Below, piece after piece: positions 46,363 to 56,861 of a stretch of 64,000 bases of DNA. Position 1 is the first letter of the stretch; the number at the start of each line of letters is the position of its first letter. The DNA is taken from contig WOFQ01000012.1 in NCBI GenBank assembly GCA_012184525.1, forward strand, positions 682,001 to 746,000, read 5' to 3'. The notes beneath the pieces are model-generated. The model searched no databases, was not told the origin of the DNA, and worked only from the letters and a program-made list of their open reading frames with translations. The translations under genes and the position numbers were made by a program. The stretch is from Xenoacremonium recifei. Lineage: Eukaryota; Ascomycota; Sordariomycetes; Hypocreales; Nectriaceae.

Positions 46363-49138
46363 ACTGTCGAGAAGCTTTTAGGTCTCGTGGATTTCTGTGT
46401 TCTAGATTTATTAGACAGAAAGCTCTTTCTAGACAACTGGCTTTTTGAACACAATGAATACTCACCAAAGATAATCCTTTACGTTTCCTATAAGCGTATC
46501 ACGTTTTGAGCCAGTGACAACTTAACTTTGTTGGAGCAGGACTAGGCAAGATATACGAGCAATACGTAGAAGGGTAGAATTGGAGTTTTCGGACCTGGTT
46601 AATCAATCTTCTATTATCTAATACTCTACAGGCTAGTTACTTGTTTCGGGAACTTCTGTTCCGAAATCAGATTATCCTGCCCCTTAAGCTGGGACAAATT
46701 GATTGGAGATCGCTGGAAATTTACTGCCTAACTGAGATCCTTAGCGAAGGCCAATTTGGACCATAGTCGATTTAGAAAAACCTACCTTAGTCAAAAATAC
46801 ACGTGTCTATCCTTTCAAAGCGTCCTGTCGTGGGTTCGTGCAATAGCGGTACCTCAGGCTTGGTAATCATAGTCCTAAAGCGGAAGGAAATTTCCGTGCG
46901 ACGGAAAATTCGTTTCCTAATCCAAGATCCAACCTCACCAGAAATAAAACAAATCTACTCGTCGACATTTTGGAAACAATACCCCGATCAAATTTAATTG
47001 ATCGGAAACAGGGACCTACGAGTACATGTCTCCTTTCAGGAAAAGAATTAGAAGTTACGACATCGAGTAATTTCTTTGATCTAACTCCGAATCTTCGTTC
47101 CTCCACCGCAAAGCCACGTAGGCCTTTTTTATAGAGACATATTCTACGGTAATCTGCAGGAAGCATGCCCATCTTACCCAAATTTAAACCCGTTTATTGC
47201 CCAAGCTGTTCCACTTATTCTGGAATGCTCAAGGAGGTTGCATTATCTCAACGTTTTTGAACGATGGAAAGCTGTGGACGGTCAAACCATTGTGATTATT
47301 AGCTATTTAGAATCTGGCAGTCAATTTTTAGGTTCAAACCCTCGGAAGAATTAAGAAGTCTTCGGAGCTGTTATTTTTTGAAAGGGAGTTTCTCCAATTT
47401 AGTGAATGCGCTTTTGGGATGACGAGATCTACCATCTCTATATTAAAGGCATTGTGTCCCGGGGAGCTGCCACCAAAAAACCACTTCAATTATCATAAAG
47501 TACTGCCTGATTCATTTCCGACTTACGCAACTGATTGAACCAGCTTGAAACAGATGCCCTGATTCTGGTATTCTGCAAACTATTCCCAGTCGTAGTGACC
47601 TCAAAATTTGTAGACATGCGGTCTCGTGTCATTCTCATTATTATTGCTGTGATCAGCTGGTAGTCCATATTAAGCAGGGAATTAAGTTATTGGGTTTAGC
47701 ATGCCATGTTGTTCTTTCTAGCTCACAGGGAAAGTCTCCGGGAATGTCACATCTTGGGGATCAAGTCTATCAGTGGGGGCGTGAAGGTGTTCATGTAACC
47801 CTGTAAGCCTGTCACTTGACAGCCCTGGAGCTGGCTCAGCATAAGCAACCATGGGGGTCATCGGACCGGCACGTCTCTTGCCTTCCTGATTTGACAACAG
47901 CCCAATATGTCAAAGCCAATTGAGAACTGCTTTCAAGAGTCTTTCAGTGTGTGACTCGTAAAATGGCCAATGAGGCTCTGTGAAGCATCCTTATTCTGGA
48001 TGGGGTGTGTCGGACAAGATAACCAAACCGCCAGGTGGTAAGTACAGCATCGTATCCCTGACAGTCCTCGACAAGGATTGGAACGTCGGTATGTAGGTTT
48101 AATGGTCTTGCTTCTCCACGTAAAGCAACGTCTGATGACCGATTATCTATAAATAACATCTCAAAAGACCCCCATTGTCTGGTTTAAGCTTACATAGTTG
48201 ATGGCTTGATTGGCGCTACATCAAAGACCATCGGTATGATCTCTTTCGACTAGTGTCGCGTCTTCTTGGAGAATTCTGCGAAGGACTTTGAGCTTGCAAC
48301 AAAGCAGGCAAGCGTCTTGGAACACTGCTGAGTCAGTTCGACTATGTAATTACCGCCCGTCTTAATACTTCGTGATACGTAGAGAGAGTGCGCGATTTGT
48401 GTTACGCTTGATTGACAAGTCTTCGGCAATCGCAAAGTGGCGAGAAGCTCAACGTAATTGCGATTGCATGCTTTACGAAAAAGACCTTCCAAATCAGTTA
48501 AGCGTTGAGTTGATATGAAACGTAACGACACCTGATAAGATTGGGCATGGCCATGTCAAGCCAGCGTCGAAAAGAGCCATGATCGTCCTCTTCCCCGCTG
48601 CTCGCGCCGGCACTCCAGGAGAAGCTTATCTAGCCCCCACCGATCACACCTCAGTAGCCTGATTCCTCAAGTTCTCCGATGATGCCTGAAGTGTGTGCTG
48701 CCGGGACTCGTCGACGTCTAGCACGGATCAGGCGGTAGAGCCGCGCCGATGGGGGTCATTTCCGCCGAGAACCGTCACTCTGAGTTTGAGACTCCTTGTC
48801 AGTGACGAAGATCCGAGATTTGAGTGATAAGAATGGACAACAACAAGAAGTAGAAGCGGGGGAACCTGGAGTAACCGGAGCTACTTCTAGCCAACGAGAT
48901 CAACTGGAGACATACAAAATTCTCGGTCACACCTCCTGTGCGTTTTACTGATAACGTCGTGTGCGCCCGGCGGCCTCGTTTTGGACCCGGCGGCCGTGCT
49001 CGTGAACCCCGAAATATATATCTTCGTGATCCCCTCTCTTCTTCCAAGACCCCTCTCGAATTGGCCCGCTGTATCTCCATATCCCCCTTCCACCGCAAAG
49101 AAGCCTGGATCGTCATTTGTCCCTGTCATCAAGCAGAT
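46363..49138. other. Gene-poor 2.8 kb region
   Basis: No supported gene. Short frames (for example 46867-47181 and 47944-48159, both minus) match nothing I recognise. An inverted repeat CCGATCAA...TTGATCGG lies at 46984-47005. The region has lower GC than the neighbouring genes and could be old transposon or pseudogene debris, but no terminal repeats or target duplications are visible. The right end holds the promoter of the Dal5-type transporter. Confidence 0.4.
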
Positions 49139-50765
49139 ATGGCTTCAACTGCTGTCGACCCCGAGTCGGGGCTCTCTAAGACCACAGAGCCTAGCGGCCC
49201 TGTCACAGATCATGATTATGCCAAGGGCGAGACAGCACAGTATATCGAGGGTACCGTCCAAGTCATTGACCATGTCGCGGAGAGGAACCTGTGCTTCAAG
49301 TTCGACATCCGCCTTTTGCCAGTGCTGGCGCTCATGTGTAAGCTTCCATGCTTGCTTCAGTATAAAAACGAAGCTAACCTTCGAGTACAGACCTCTTCAA
49401 TGCATTGGACAAGGGAAACCTGGGAAATGCCGAGACGGATGGCCTCAGTGATGGTGAGCCAATGAGACTTGCCTGCGTCCAGCCAAGACTCAGACTAATA
49501 GCAGAACAGATCTCCATTTCAAGGACGGCCAGTATAACCTCGTCGTTTCAATCTTCTTCGTCCCATATGTCCTCTGTGCTCCTCCCTTTGCCATGCTTGG
49601 CAAGAAGTATGGAGCATCGCGAGCTCTCCCCATCATGATGTTTGTCTTCGGCACCATGACGCTCTTGACAACGACGGCACAAAACTTCAGCGGCATCTTT
49701 GCACTGCGATGGTTTCTTGGAATGGCCGAGGCAGCGTTCTTCCCTCTAGTCATCTACTACCTAACGACTTTTTATCGCCGAGGCGAGCTCGCGCGCCGAT
49801 TGGCCATCTTTTACGCAGCCTCCAACATTGCCAATGCCTTCAGCGGCCTGTTAGCCTTTGGGGTCTTCCACATCAAATCACACATGTTCGCATGGAGGTA
49901 CCTGTTCATCATTGAGGGCTCCGCTTCAGTTGCGTTCTCTTTATTTGCCTTTTGGTATCTACCGAAGAGCGCAGCCGAGGCCAAGTTCTTGAACGAGGAA
50001 GAAAAGGCCCTTGCTTTCCATCGTATCCAGGTCGATTCGTCGTATGTGGTGGCTGAAGACTTCAATTTGAGAGAGTCGTTGAAAATCTTCACTTTTCCTT
50101 CGAGCTACGCCTTTCTTGCCATCGAAATCTGCCTTGGAGTGCCTCTTCAGGGAGTTTCCCTTTTCTTGCCTCAGATCATCCAGCGACTCGGCTACTCAAC
50201 GGTCAAAACGAACCTCTTCACTGTTGCTCCTAACGTTACCGGTGCTGCGATGCTTCTTATCCTGGCTTTCTGCTCGGATCTCACTCGAATTCGATTCCCG
50301 TTTATCATTCTTGGCTTCGCCTTCACATTCATTGGATTCATCATTTATGCGGCTATCACCGACGTGGAAGCGCAAATCCACGTTGCCTACTTTGCGACCT
50401 TCATGATGTGCTGGGGCACGTCGGCGCCATCAGTCATCCTCTCTACCTGGTATAATAACAACATTGCCCATGAAGGACGGCGAGTGACCTTGACATCAGT
50501 GGGCGTTCCGCTTGCCAACATCATGGGCCTGCTGGCGAGCAACATTTTCCGACAGAAGGACGCTCCAAAGTACGCACCCGCGCTTATAACAACGGCCTGC
50601 TTTGGTGCAACTGGGGCTTTGATCACGGCATCTCTTGGCCTTTACATGATCTTTGACAACAAACGACGGGACCGTAGGGCGGGTGTCAAGGTTCTGGCTC
50701 GGGATGTGCCGACGCAGTTGATGCGGGACGGGCCTCGCAGCCCAGAATTTAGATGGCTTTTGTAA
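49139..50765 (+). CDS. MFS anion:cation symporter, Dal5/allantoate permease type
   Basis: Spliced model: 49139-49337, 49391-49453, 49510-50765; 505 aa. About twelve spans. Dal5-family marks are DKGNLGNAETDGLSDDL after the first span, RWFLGMAEAAFFPLVIYYLT and FYAASNIANAFSGLLAFGVF. The family imports organic anions such as allantoate, nicotinate or related carboxylates. The short second exon (63 nt) is required to restore the conserved loop. The substrate is not deducible. It ends 76 bp from the 3' end of the next gene on the other strand. Confidence 0.93.
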
Positions 50766-50841
50766 TCGGATTACTCTTGAAAGTGGGCGAGAAAACACTC
50801 AACTTAGGTTAAAAAGCTCCCGACCATTATGGTGGTCATTT

Positions 50842-51443
50842 CTAGTACCAGAAGACCCCTCCCTCTGTCCCATCCAGTTTTCCGGCCTCCGATAAGACAC
50901 CGAGACTCTCTTTCACTCTTAAAACCATTGCCTTTCCGTACTCGGGTCCTAGTGGCGGCGCAGGCTTCGTAGCATCCTGTCTAATCCACGGAACTTGGAC
51001 CGCTAAGCCAACCGCCTCTCGCATCACAGCAATGCCCTCGTCGTCGTATGCTCCTCCAAGAACAATAGCTTTGGCACCTTGACTGACGTTCCCGCTCCCA
51101 ATAATGCTGCTTCGCTCTGACGGGAGAGTTCCAGCGAGAATCTGTGGGATTTCCTTGGCGCCAGCCTCGGGGGTCAGGACAAAGTGCACAACTTGATGAG
51201 AGTGTTAGCAGTGAGGCATCCTATTGAGCAGTGAGTGGTACCTTCATATTCCGGTTTCAAGCCCGCAATGACGGATGTTCCGATGCGCTCGGTCTGGCCA
51301 CAGAGGATGATTGGAATTGACTGAGTCATGGTGCCAATCTTGCGGAACGTCCTTTGGAAAGGTGGTCTTTTCTCGAAGGCGCAAGTGAAGGTAGTCGCGT
51401 TGAGTGAGGGGAAAGCTCTTCTAAACAAAACCTGACGTGGCAT
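50842..51443 (-). CDS. Small fungal protein of unknown function
   Basis: Spliced model: 51443-51242, 51191-50842; 183 aa. A basic N-terminus (MPRQVLFRRAFPSLNATTF) might be a mitochondrial signal; a second in-frame ATG at 51330 (MTQSIPIILCGQTERIG) could start a cytosolic form. The core has a Rossmann-like start (IILCGQTERIGTSVIAGLKP) and a Gly-rich strand-turn (AKAIVLGGAYDDEG). I do not recognise a named family. The intron keeps phase and restores PEYEVVHFVLTPE. Confidence 0.75.
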
Positions 51444-51947
51444 TTTCGGAACGTCACAGCTCAACCGTAGCGTTTATTTTCTATGTAGAAGGATTGTTTT
51501 TAAAGGGAGCTCTGTAAGCACTACTCCAGCTGAAGTACGGAGTGGAGACCTCCGGGCCGACGGTAGGGCGCATCGGAAATAGGGAACTGGCGATGTATAT
51601 AGCCATAGGTAGTCACTTGTAGCCCCAGTGCTTACGGATGGGAGCCAGAGTAAATAAAGGATACATTCTCTGGGCTTTCAGCAGCGACTTATCGTCTCTG
51701 TCTCCATCATGGACTTAACAAACGGGCAGTATAACTGCCGAGAGAAAGACAGCTGTGAATGCGGACGAGGGCGCGCCATCCCACAACTTCATTGACGTGC
51801 TTGCTTGATTGTCTGGCCATAAATAATATGTTTCTTTCGAATTTCTCTAAATATTTCATCTTTAACCTATTACACCGCCAGCCATTAGTGGCTCTATTGA
51901 GGAGCGCCGGGTTGAGACTTTGCGCCGTCATCACACGTCCCCTTGAT
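51444..51947. other. Intergenic between two tandem minus-strand genes
   Basis: Holds the promoter of the small unknown protein gene and the 3' end of the hydrolase. No other feature is seen. Confidence 0.45.
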
Positions 51948-52748
51948 TCATACATATTTCAAGACAATCCTGGCAAGCTCTGTTGGCATACTCAGAGAAG
52001 GGAAGTGACCAGAAGACAGGCTTTCCTCCTGGATCGACAGGCCCTGATCTTTCATTGCTTGAATGACGGCTTTTTGAGCTGAATACGGAAACGCGGCGTC
52101 TTTCTCGCAGTAGACAAAGACTGTATCAATCTCGGTATACGATAAATTCTTAGGGGAGTAGAATGACAAGGCTTTCGGGTGCTTGACGAGAGTCTTTAGC
52201 CATTTGTCTTGCTGCTCTTTCGAGAGATCCGGGTAGAATACGGCCCCAATATCGGTGGTATGCACCAAAACCTTTGCATCACCCTGTGAAAGATCAGCGA
52301 TATTCCCTCTAGTGCTTGATCTGCAGACGCTCACCTTATATTCGCACCACCCAAGGACTTCCGCTGGAGCGCTGCCCTCGAGCGTCATTCCTGGGCCAAG
52401 TAGGAAAGCTGCGACGCATACGATTGTGCGAACCCCCCCAGGTAGACCTTGTGCCTTCCGGGCCTTGATACCGAGACCACTAAAAGCTTCTGTCGCAACT
52501 ACGCCACCGTAAGAGTGGGGGACTGCAATTATTTCACGTCCTTCGTCGGCAAGACCTTGAGCTGTAGTCGCAAACAGCTTGATATCAGCCTCAGCTGGAT
52601 TCTCCGGAGTTGGTTCTTGGCTAGAGGGCAGAACAGGCGCGACTACTTCGTACCCTTTAGATCGTAAAATATCGAGGAACTCTTGATAGTGTTCTAGAGT
52701 GTGCCAACCACCATGGATGAAGAGAATGACGGGTTTTTCGGAAGACAT
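51948..52748 (-). CDS. Alpha/beta hydrolase
   Basis: Spliced model: 52748-52335, 52283-51948; 249 aa. The fold shows the oxyanion strand ILFIHGGWHTLEHY, the nucleophile elbow VPHSYGGVV (Ser in H-S-Y-G), an acid segment near VYCEKDAAFP and the catalytic His in SSGHFPSLS. The 51-nt intron at 52284-52334 is in frame with no stop, so it is easily translated by mistake; removal restores WCEYKGDAKVLVHT. Cytosolic; substrate unknown. Confidence 0.9.
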   Translation of the reverse strand: MSSEKPVILFIHGGWHTLEHYQEFLDILRSKGYEVVAPVLPSSQEPTPENPAEADIKLFATTAQGLADEGREIIAVPHSYGGVVATEAFSGLGIKARKAQGLPGGVRTIVCVAAFLLGPGMTLEGSAPAEVLGWCEYKVSVCRSSTRGNIADLSQGDAKVLVHTTDIGAVFYPDLSKEQQDKWLKTLVKHPKALSFYSPKNLSYTEIDTVFVYCEKDAAFPYSAQKAVIQAMKDQGLSIQEESLSSGHFPSLSMPTELARIVLKYV

Positions 52749-53116
52749 AGTAATAAAGAAAGGGACGTAGATGACTAAGAAACAGAAATTGGATAATAGT
52801 GAACTAGTATGTTAAATACAGAAATCTGCGGCCATTATTATAGACAATTACTGCGTGATGTCACCTCCATGACGTGTCCATTGTCGATCAACGTGGAGTC
52901 GTTGTCAGCGCCCAATTTAGAACAGCTACTTACTTATTCTGACTCAGCTAGTGTAGTCAATACAAGCAAAAATAGAGAGAGCCTCACAGGATGCGCCTAT
53001 GCGGACAGTTTCACTAAAGCCCGGGACCAATCTGTGTATGTAAAGGACCTATCAGTGATTGAAACCTTGCATGGCTTTACGTGTGATTTGACAACTTTTT
53101 GTCTACTTTATTTTCT
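52749..53116. promoter_or_regulatory. Promoter of the hydrolase gene and 3' region of the amidase
   Basis: These 368 bp separate two tandem minus-strand genes. No specific motif is identified. Confidence 0.4.
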
Positions 53117-54607
53117 TTATTCTAACTTGGGGGCTCTTCTGGCGCCAATGAGAGCCTCTACTCCTCTTGCAAACTCCAGCAGTTGTTTTTCTCGATACTC
53201 CCAACTCATCAACTCCATCCCAACGGGTAACCCTTCTTTCGTGAAACCTACGGGCACACTAATCGCTGGCAGTCGTGTTGAGCTGGCAAATAGGGTGTTT
53301 GTCGGAAAATCCCAGCATGTAGGAAACCGGCCGTTCGTCGCGTCTTCATGACTAGGCGGTGGGATCTGTACATCAGGGAACATAAGGGCATCTAATTTGT
53401 GTTCTGCCATCAGGCATACGACCCGGCGTTGAAACGACTCGCGTGCCAGTAGTCGAGGTAGATATGTTTCGTCCATTGCTGGGTCCAAAGGACCGTTGCA
53501 GATTTGACTCGTAAAGTCAAGGGTTGGGTGTGGCGGATCTATGGGGACAATGTCGGCAACGTCTTGGGGAAGGTGAGGTTTTGTAGCCAGAAAAGCGTTG
53601 ATGTCTCCCCGAGCACGCTGTGCATACATGGATGTGTAACTAGTCAGGTGCTCTCGATCGGGTATTTCGATATCTATGAACGTGGTTCCCGCGGTTGACA
53701 ATTTGTTTATGGCGTCATTAACAATGCTGTTGACAGCGGCGCAGTTGGGGTCTTTATCGGAGCCAAAGAGTGACCGAACCACGCCAATGCGAGCTCGAGT
53801 GAGGGCTTTGGGATCGAGATTAGCGGCGTAGCTCCCGTCTCGTGGAGTTCCCGCGGTAACGGCAACCGAGGTCCATTCATCTGCAGAATCCAAGCCAACT
53901 AGGCAATCCAGCATGCGAGCGCAATCTTCCACGGTCCGGGCCATCGGTCCTGGTGTATCCTGGGGTTTCAATAGAGGGCAGAAACCCGTCCGGCTGATCA
54001 ATCCAGGGGTGCACCTAATGCCAACGATGTTGTTGAATGATGACGGAACTCGGATCGATCCTCCGGTGTCCTCGGCTACGGCAAGAATAGCCAGATTGGC
54101 GGCCACTGCGGCTCCAGATCCGCCCGACGAGGATCCCACATCGTAGCCGAGTTTATAAGGATTATGCGTGAAGCCCCAATTTGTCACAGATGACGCAGAA
54201 AACCATGTACTGGCCCAGTCAGGCATACTCGTCTTGCCTAGAATAATTGCTCCTTCGGCCTTTAGCTTCTTGACGATGAAAGCGTCCTCATCTGGGACAT
54301 TTCCCAGGGCGGCCGCTGAGCCATACGTCGTTACCATGCCCTTGGTATCGGCTTGATCTTTGACTAAAACAGTGATACCATGGAGTCTGCCCTTGAAAGT
54401 TCCCGTTTCCTCGAAGAATCGATCAAGTTCTGCGGCCTCTTGGAGCGCAGTTTCTGACAGAGCCCAGGTGGCACTGAGCCGAGGTCCATTCTTGTCAATT
54501 GCCTGGATCCGGGTTAAAAAGGCAGCTGTAAGATCTTGACTCGTATAGTCGCCTCTGCGAAAGGCTTCGTGTACCCGGGTGATGGTGAGCTCTTGAACGT
54601 CAATCAT
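53117..54607 (-). CDS. Amidase-signature family hydrolase
   Basis: A single exon of 496 aa. The amidase signature is complete: catalytic Lys83 in GITVLVKDQADTKG, the Ser/Gly-rich motif DVGSSSGGSGAAVAA with the cis-Ser (about residues 157-171), and the predicted nucleophile Ser184 in DTGGSIRVPSS. Relatives are the general amidases of fungi and GatA-like enzymes. It hydrolyses an amide to the acid and ammonia; the physiological amide is unknown. Three HGATAR motifs lie 130-185 bp upstream, fitting nitrogen control. Confidence 0.95.
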   Translation of the reverse strand: MIDVQELTITRVHEAFRRGDYTSQDLTAAFLTRIQAIDKNGPRLSATWALSETALQEAAELDRFFEETGTFKGRLHGITVLVKDQADTKGMVTTYGSAAALGNVPDEDAFIVKKLKAEGAIILGKTSMPDWASTWFSASSVTNWGFTHNPYKLGYDVGSSSGGSGAAVAANLAILAVAEDTGGSIRVPSSFNNIVGIRCTPGLISRTGFCPLLKPQDTPGPMARTVEDCARMLDCLVGLDSADEWTSVAVTAGTPRDGSYAANLDPKALTRARIGVVRSLFGSDKDPNCAAVNSIVNDAINKLSTAGTTFIDIEIPDREHLTSYTSMYAQRARGDINAFLATKPHLPQDVADIVPIDPPHPTLDFTSQICNGPLDPAMDETYLPRLLARESFQRRVVCLMAEHKLDALMFPDVQIPPPSHEDATNGRFPTCWDFPTNTLFASSTRLPAISVPVGFTKEGLPVGMELMSWEYREKQLLEFARGVEALIGARRAPKLE

Positions 54608-55649
54608 TGTGCGAAAGTTACAGATGATGCAGCATCTGAGAGCGAAGACAGATTACGGCAACACGAAGGAACAAGCCAGTCTCTTACCCCATCTGAAGAG
54701 CAGGTAATGTTTGGGGGAAATACAGCGGGCTTCTCCGCTGATAACGGGTACGCGTTATGATAATGGCCGCTAAAAAGTGACAGCGATAAGAGCGATTGTG
54801 CGATTTTTGAGTCTTCTATTGGTCTGGTGTTGAATTAGTGGTCGTGACCAAGACGTAGGAAACTCGGCCGAACTAACCCGAACCTTGAACATTTATTTTA
54901 CCTACGTCTATTCCGTGAAACAAAACGTCACAGATCGTGTGGTGATTTCATACCAGAGATTTGAGTTAACGCTGCTATGACTTGATGGCTGACTGTAGCG
55001 GTTGACAGCTTGCAACTCGTAGAGTTTGTCTATCATTCGGAGCCAACAGTCTAGCAGCTCATGGTTTTGTGAGTAAGCTAACTCATCAAGTTTTTAAAGA
55101 CTTTGTCAAATTATCTTGCGTACCTATGGCGCAACTAACTAGCTTGAACGGACAGTCATAGCTCTGTCTCTTGTCGAAGAGCTAATTACTTGAGCGGTCG
55201 CAGGCACCGTCGCTACCCCCAATCACGGGATGGGGCATGCAGGCTAACATACAGACGAATGGGATCTTATCTGCGTAAAGTGTATCTCAAATGGTATGGA
55301 AGTGCCGGATCTTCGGGTTGAGGACCGGGTGACTGGATCCGGGGAATGGGCCAGATGGGGCGACACTGGCTGATGGATAGTACGCACTCACTCAATCGAG
55401 GGATCCGGGCAATGTGATTAGACTTCGTATCGCATTATGCTAGTACGCGTAGTTCGGAGTTCGTCATTGGTTACCGCGAGCGTCAAGTCGCAAAGAGATG
55501 CATATTCACGTTGATCTGAGAGCAATCTGTCAGCAAGAGCATTGGCGTGTGTCACGATCCTTTTTCAGAGCTCTGCACTTAGATGCCCGTAAAAGAAGTC
55601 ATTTGAACCTCAATAAATAAGGAGTTGACATAGTCTACTTAGTTTGACA
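54608..55649. other. Intergenic 1 kb, amidase promoter and 3' region of the dehydratase
   Basis: The left 200 bp hold the GATA cluster (listed separately). The remainder has no supported gene, repeat or RNA. Confidence 0.45.
54739..54790. promoter_or_regulatory. Triple GATA-factor site upstream of the amidase
   Basis: TGATAA at 54739-54744 and 54758-54763 and CGATAAG at 54784-54790 all match HGATAR, the AreA/Nit2 consensus, within 52 bp. Such clusters mark genes induced on nitrogen limitation. Confidence 0.5.
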
Positions 55650-56861
55650 CTAACTCAGTGTCACTGGCACTGTTTCTATCTCCTTGAGGGAGAATCCATC
55701 TCTGATCGGATCTTCAATTTCAGTGACAAATGTGGCCGTTCCCGTGTAGAATGCTTCTCCCTCTATCCGCACAACCACTCCCTTCTCTGACAGGCCGTGG
55801 CCACCCTCAATAAAGACCTCTTCAACATTGGAACCAATGAAAGCTCCCTTTCCAGTGCTGATGTTTGACACAAACGAGTTGAAGGCTCGCCGATCCCCCA
55901 GTTTTGCTACCCCTTTGGCATGAGCTAATGCCATACGAGCGGCCACACATCCTCCTGTTGGTGACCGATCAATCTGCTGATCTGCGAAATAGCAAAGCCC
56001 TGCCTCGGAGTATGCGGCGCCAGCAACAGCTGCCGTGTTCGTGTTGTCAACTACCATCATCCCGTAGAGGTACCACTCGATGTTTGATGGGATAGAGATC
56101 TGATTGACCAGGGCCTCATTTTCAATGATCTGTGTCTTGATCACTTGCGTAATGGTGTCATACTTCTTCATGTCCAATTTCCCGAGGCCGCCGGGGATTC
56201 CCAGTTGCTCGACATTCACCATGCAGTACCAGGCACCTCCATAAGTTAGGTCAACTGTGACAGATAGCCTCCCCTGAAGCTCCGGCCATCTCTTATCCTC
56301 AGGAATGGGTACCACCATGTCCAGGGCTCCTGCAAACGAGGGAACCGAGAGGAATGATACCTTTTTGGTCGGGTCGGACATATGTCCATCAGGTTTCGTT
56401 GGAACGAAGAGCCGGTTGATGCCACAGGGGGTGTGGAGATTGACAGTAGTGATACCAGTTTTAGGGTCGAAAGGCAAAGAGTTGCGCTGTGGAAAAACTT
56501 CTAGGTCGTGGGTATCGACGAGAAAGCGGCCAAGAGCTATCGCAGCATGGCCACACATGGTAGAGTAACCCTCGTTGTGGAGGTATAACACCGCAATATG
56601 CGCTTCACCGGATGCAATGAGCTCTGAATCACGGACCAGAAGCGCGCCGTACATGCCCTCGTGGCCTCGCGGCTCGAGCATAACGGCTTTGCGGTACTGG
56701 TCATATTCCTCACGGTACTGTTTGCGTTGCGCCAAGAGCGAGCCTGATAGTTTGGGGAAGCCCGACAAGACGATGCGGGTGGCCTCCCCGGTAGTGTGCA
56801 TGTCAATGCATTTGATAGGAGCCAAAGACGAAGAGTCTGAAAGTGACTGAAACAGATCCAT
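55650..56861 (-). CDS. Trans-3-hydroxy-L-proline dehydratase (proline racemase family)
   Basis: A single exon of 403 aa. The first catalytic residue is Cys103 in TMCGHAAIALGRF. The second site reads DRSPTGGCVAARMAL: Thr302 stands where racemases and 4-hydroxyproline epimerases have Cys. A Cys/Thr pair is the mark of trans-3-hydroxy-L-proline dehydratases, which yield delta-1-pyrroline-2-carboxylate, a step in collagen or hydroxyproline catabolism. An open frame extends 49 codons upstream, but similarity begins near MDLFQSL, so 56861 is taken as start. Cys305 two residues further is unusual and might matter. Confidence 0.9.
   Translation of the reverse strand: MDLFQSLSDSSSLAPIKCIDMHTTGEATRIVLSGFPKLSGSLLAQRKQYREEYDQYRKAVMLEPRGHEGMYGALLVRDSELIASGEAHIAVLYLHNEGYSTMCGHAAIALGRFLVDTHDLEVFPQRNSLPFDPKTGITTVNLHTPCGINRLFVPTKPDGHMSDPTKKVSFLSVPSFAGALDMVVPIPEDKRWPELQGRLSVTVDLTYGGAWYCMVNVEQLGIPGGLGKLDMKKYDTITQVIKTQIIENEALVNQISIPSNIEWYLYGMMVVDNTNTAAVAGAAYSEAGLCYFADQQIDRSPTGGCVAARMALAHAKGVAKLGDRRAFNSFVSNISTGKGAFIGSNVEEVFIEGGHGLSEKGVVVRIEGEAFYTGTATFVTEIEDPIRDGFSLKEIETVPVTLS

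Noticed and set aside
46867..47181. 104-codon minus-strand frame in the gene-poor island
   Set aside because: No recognised domain; could be chance or decayed sequence.
47325..47345. tRNA-like GGTTCAAACCC segment
   Set aside because: No acceptor, D or anticodon stems can be drawn around it.
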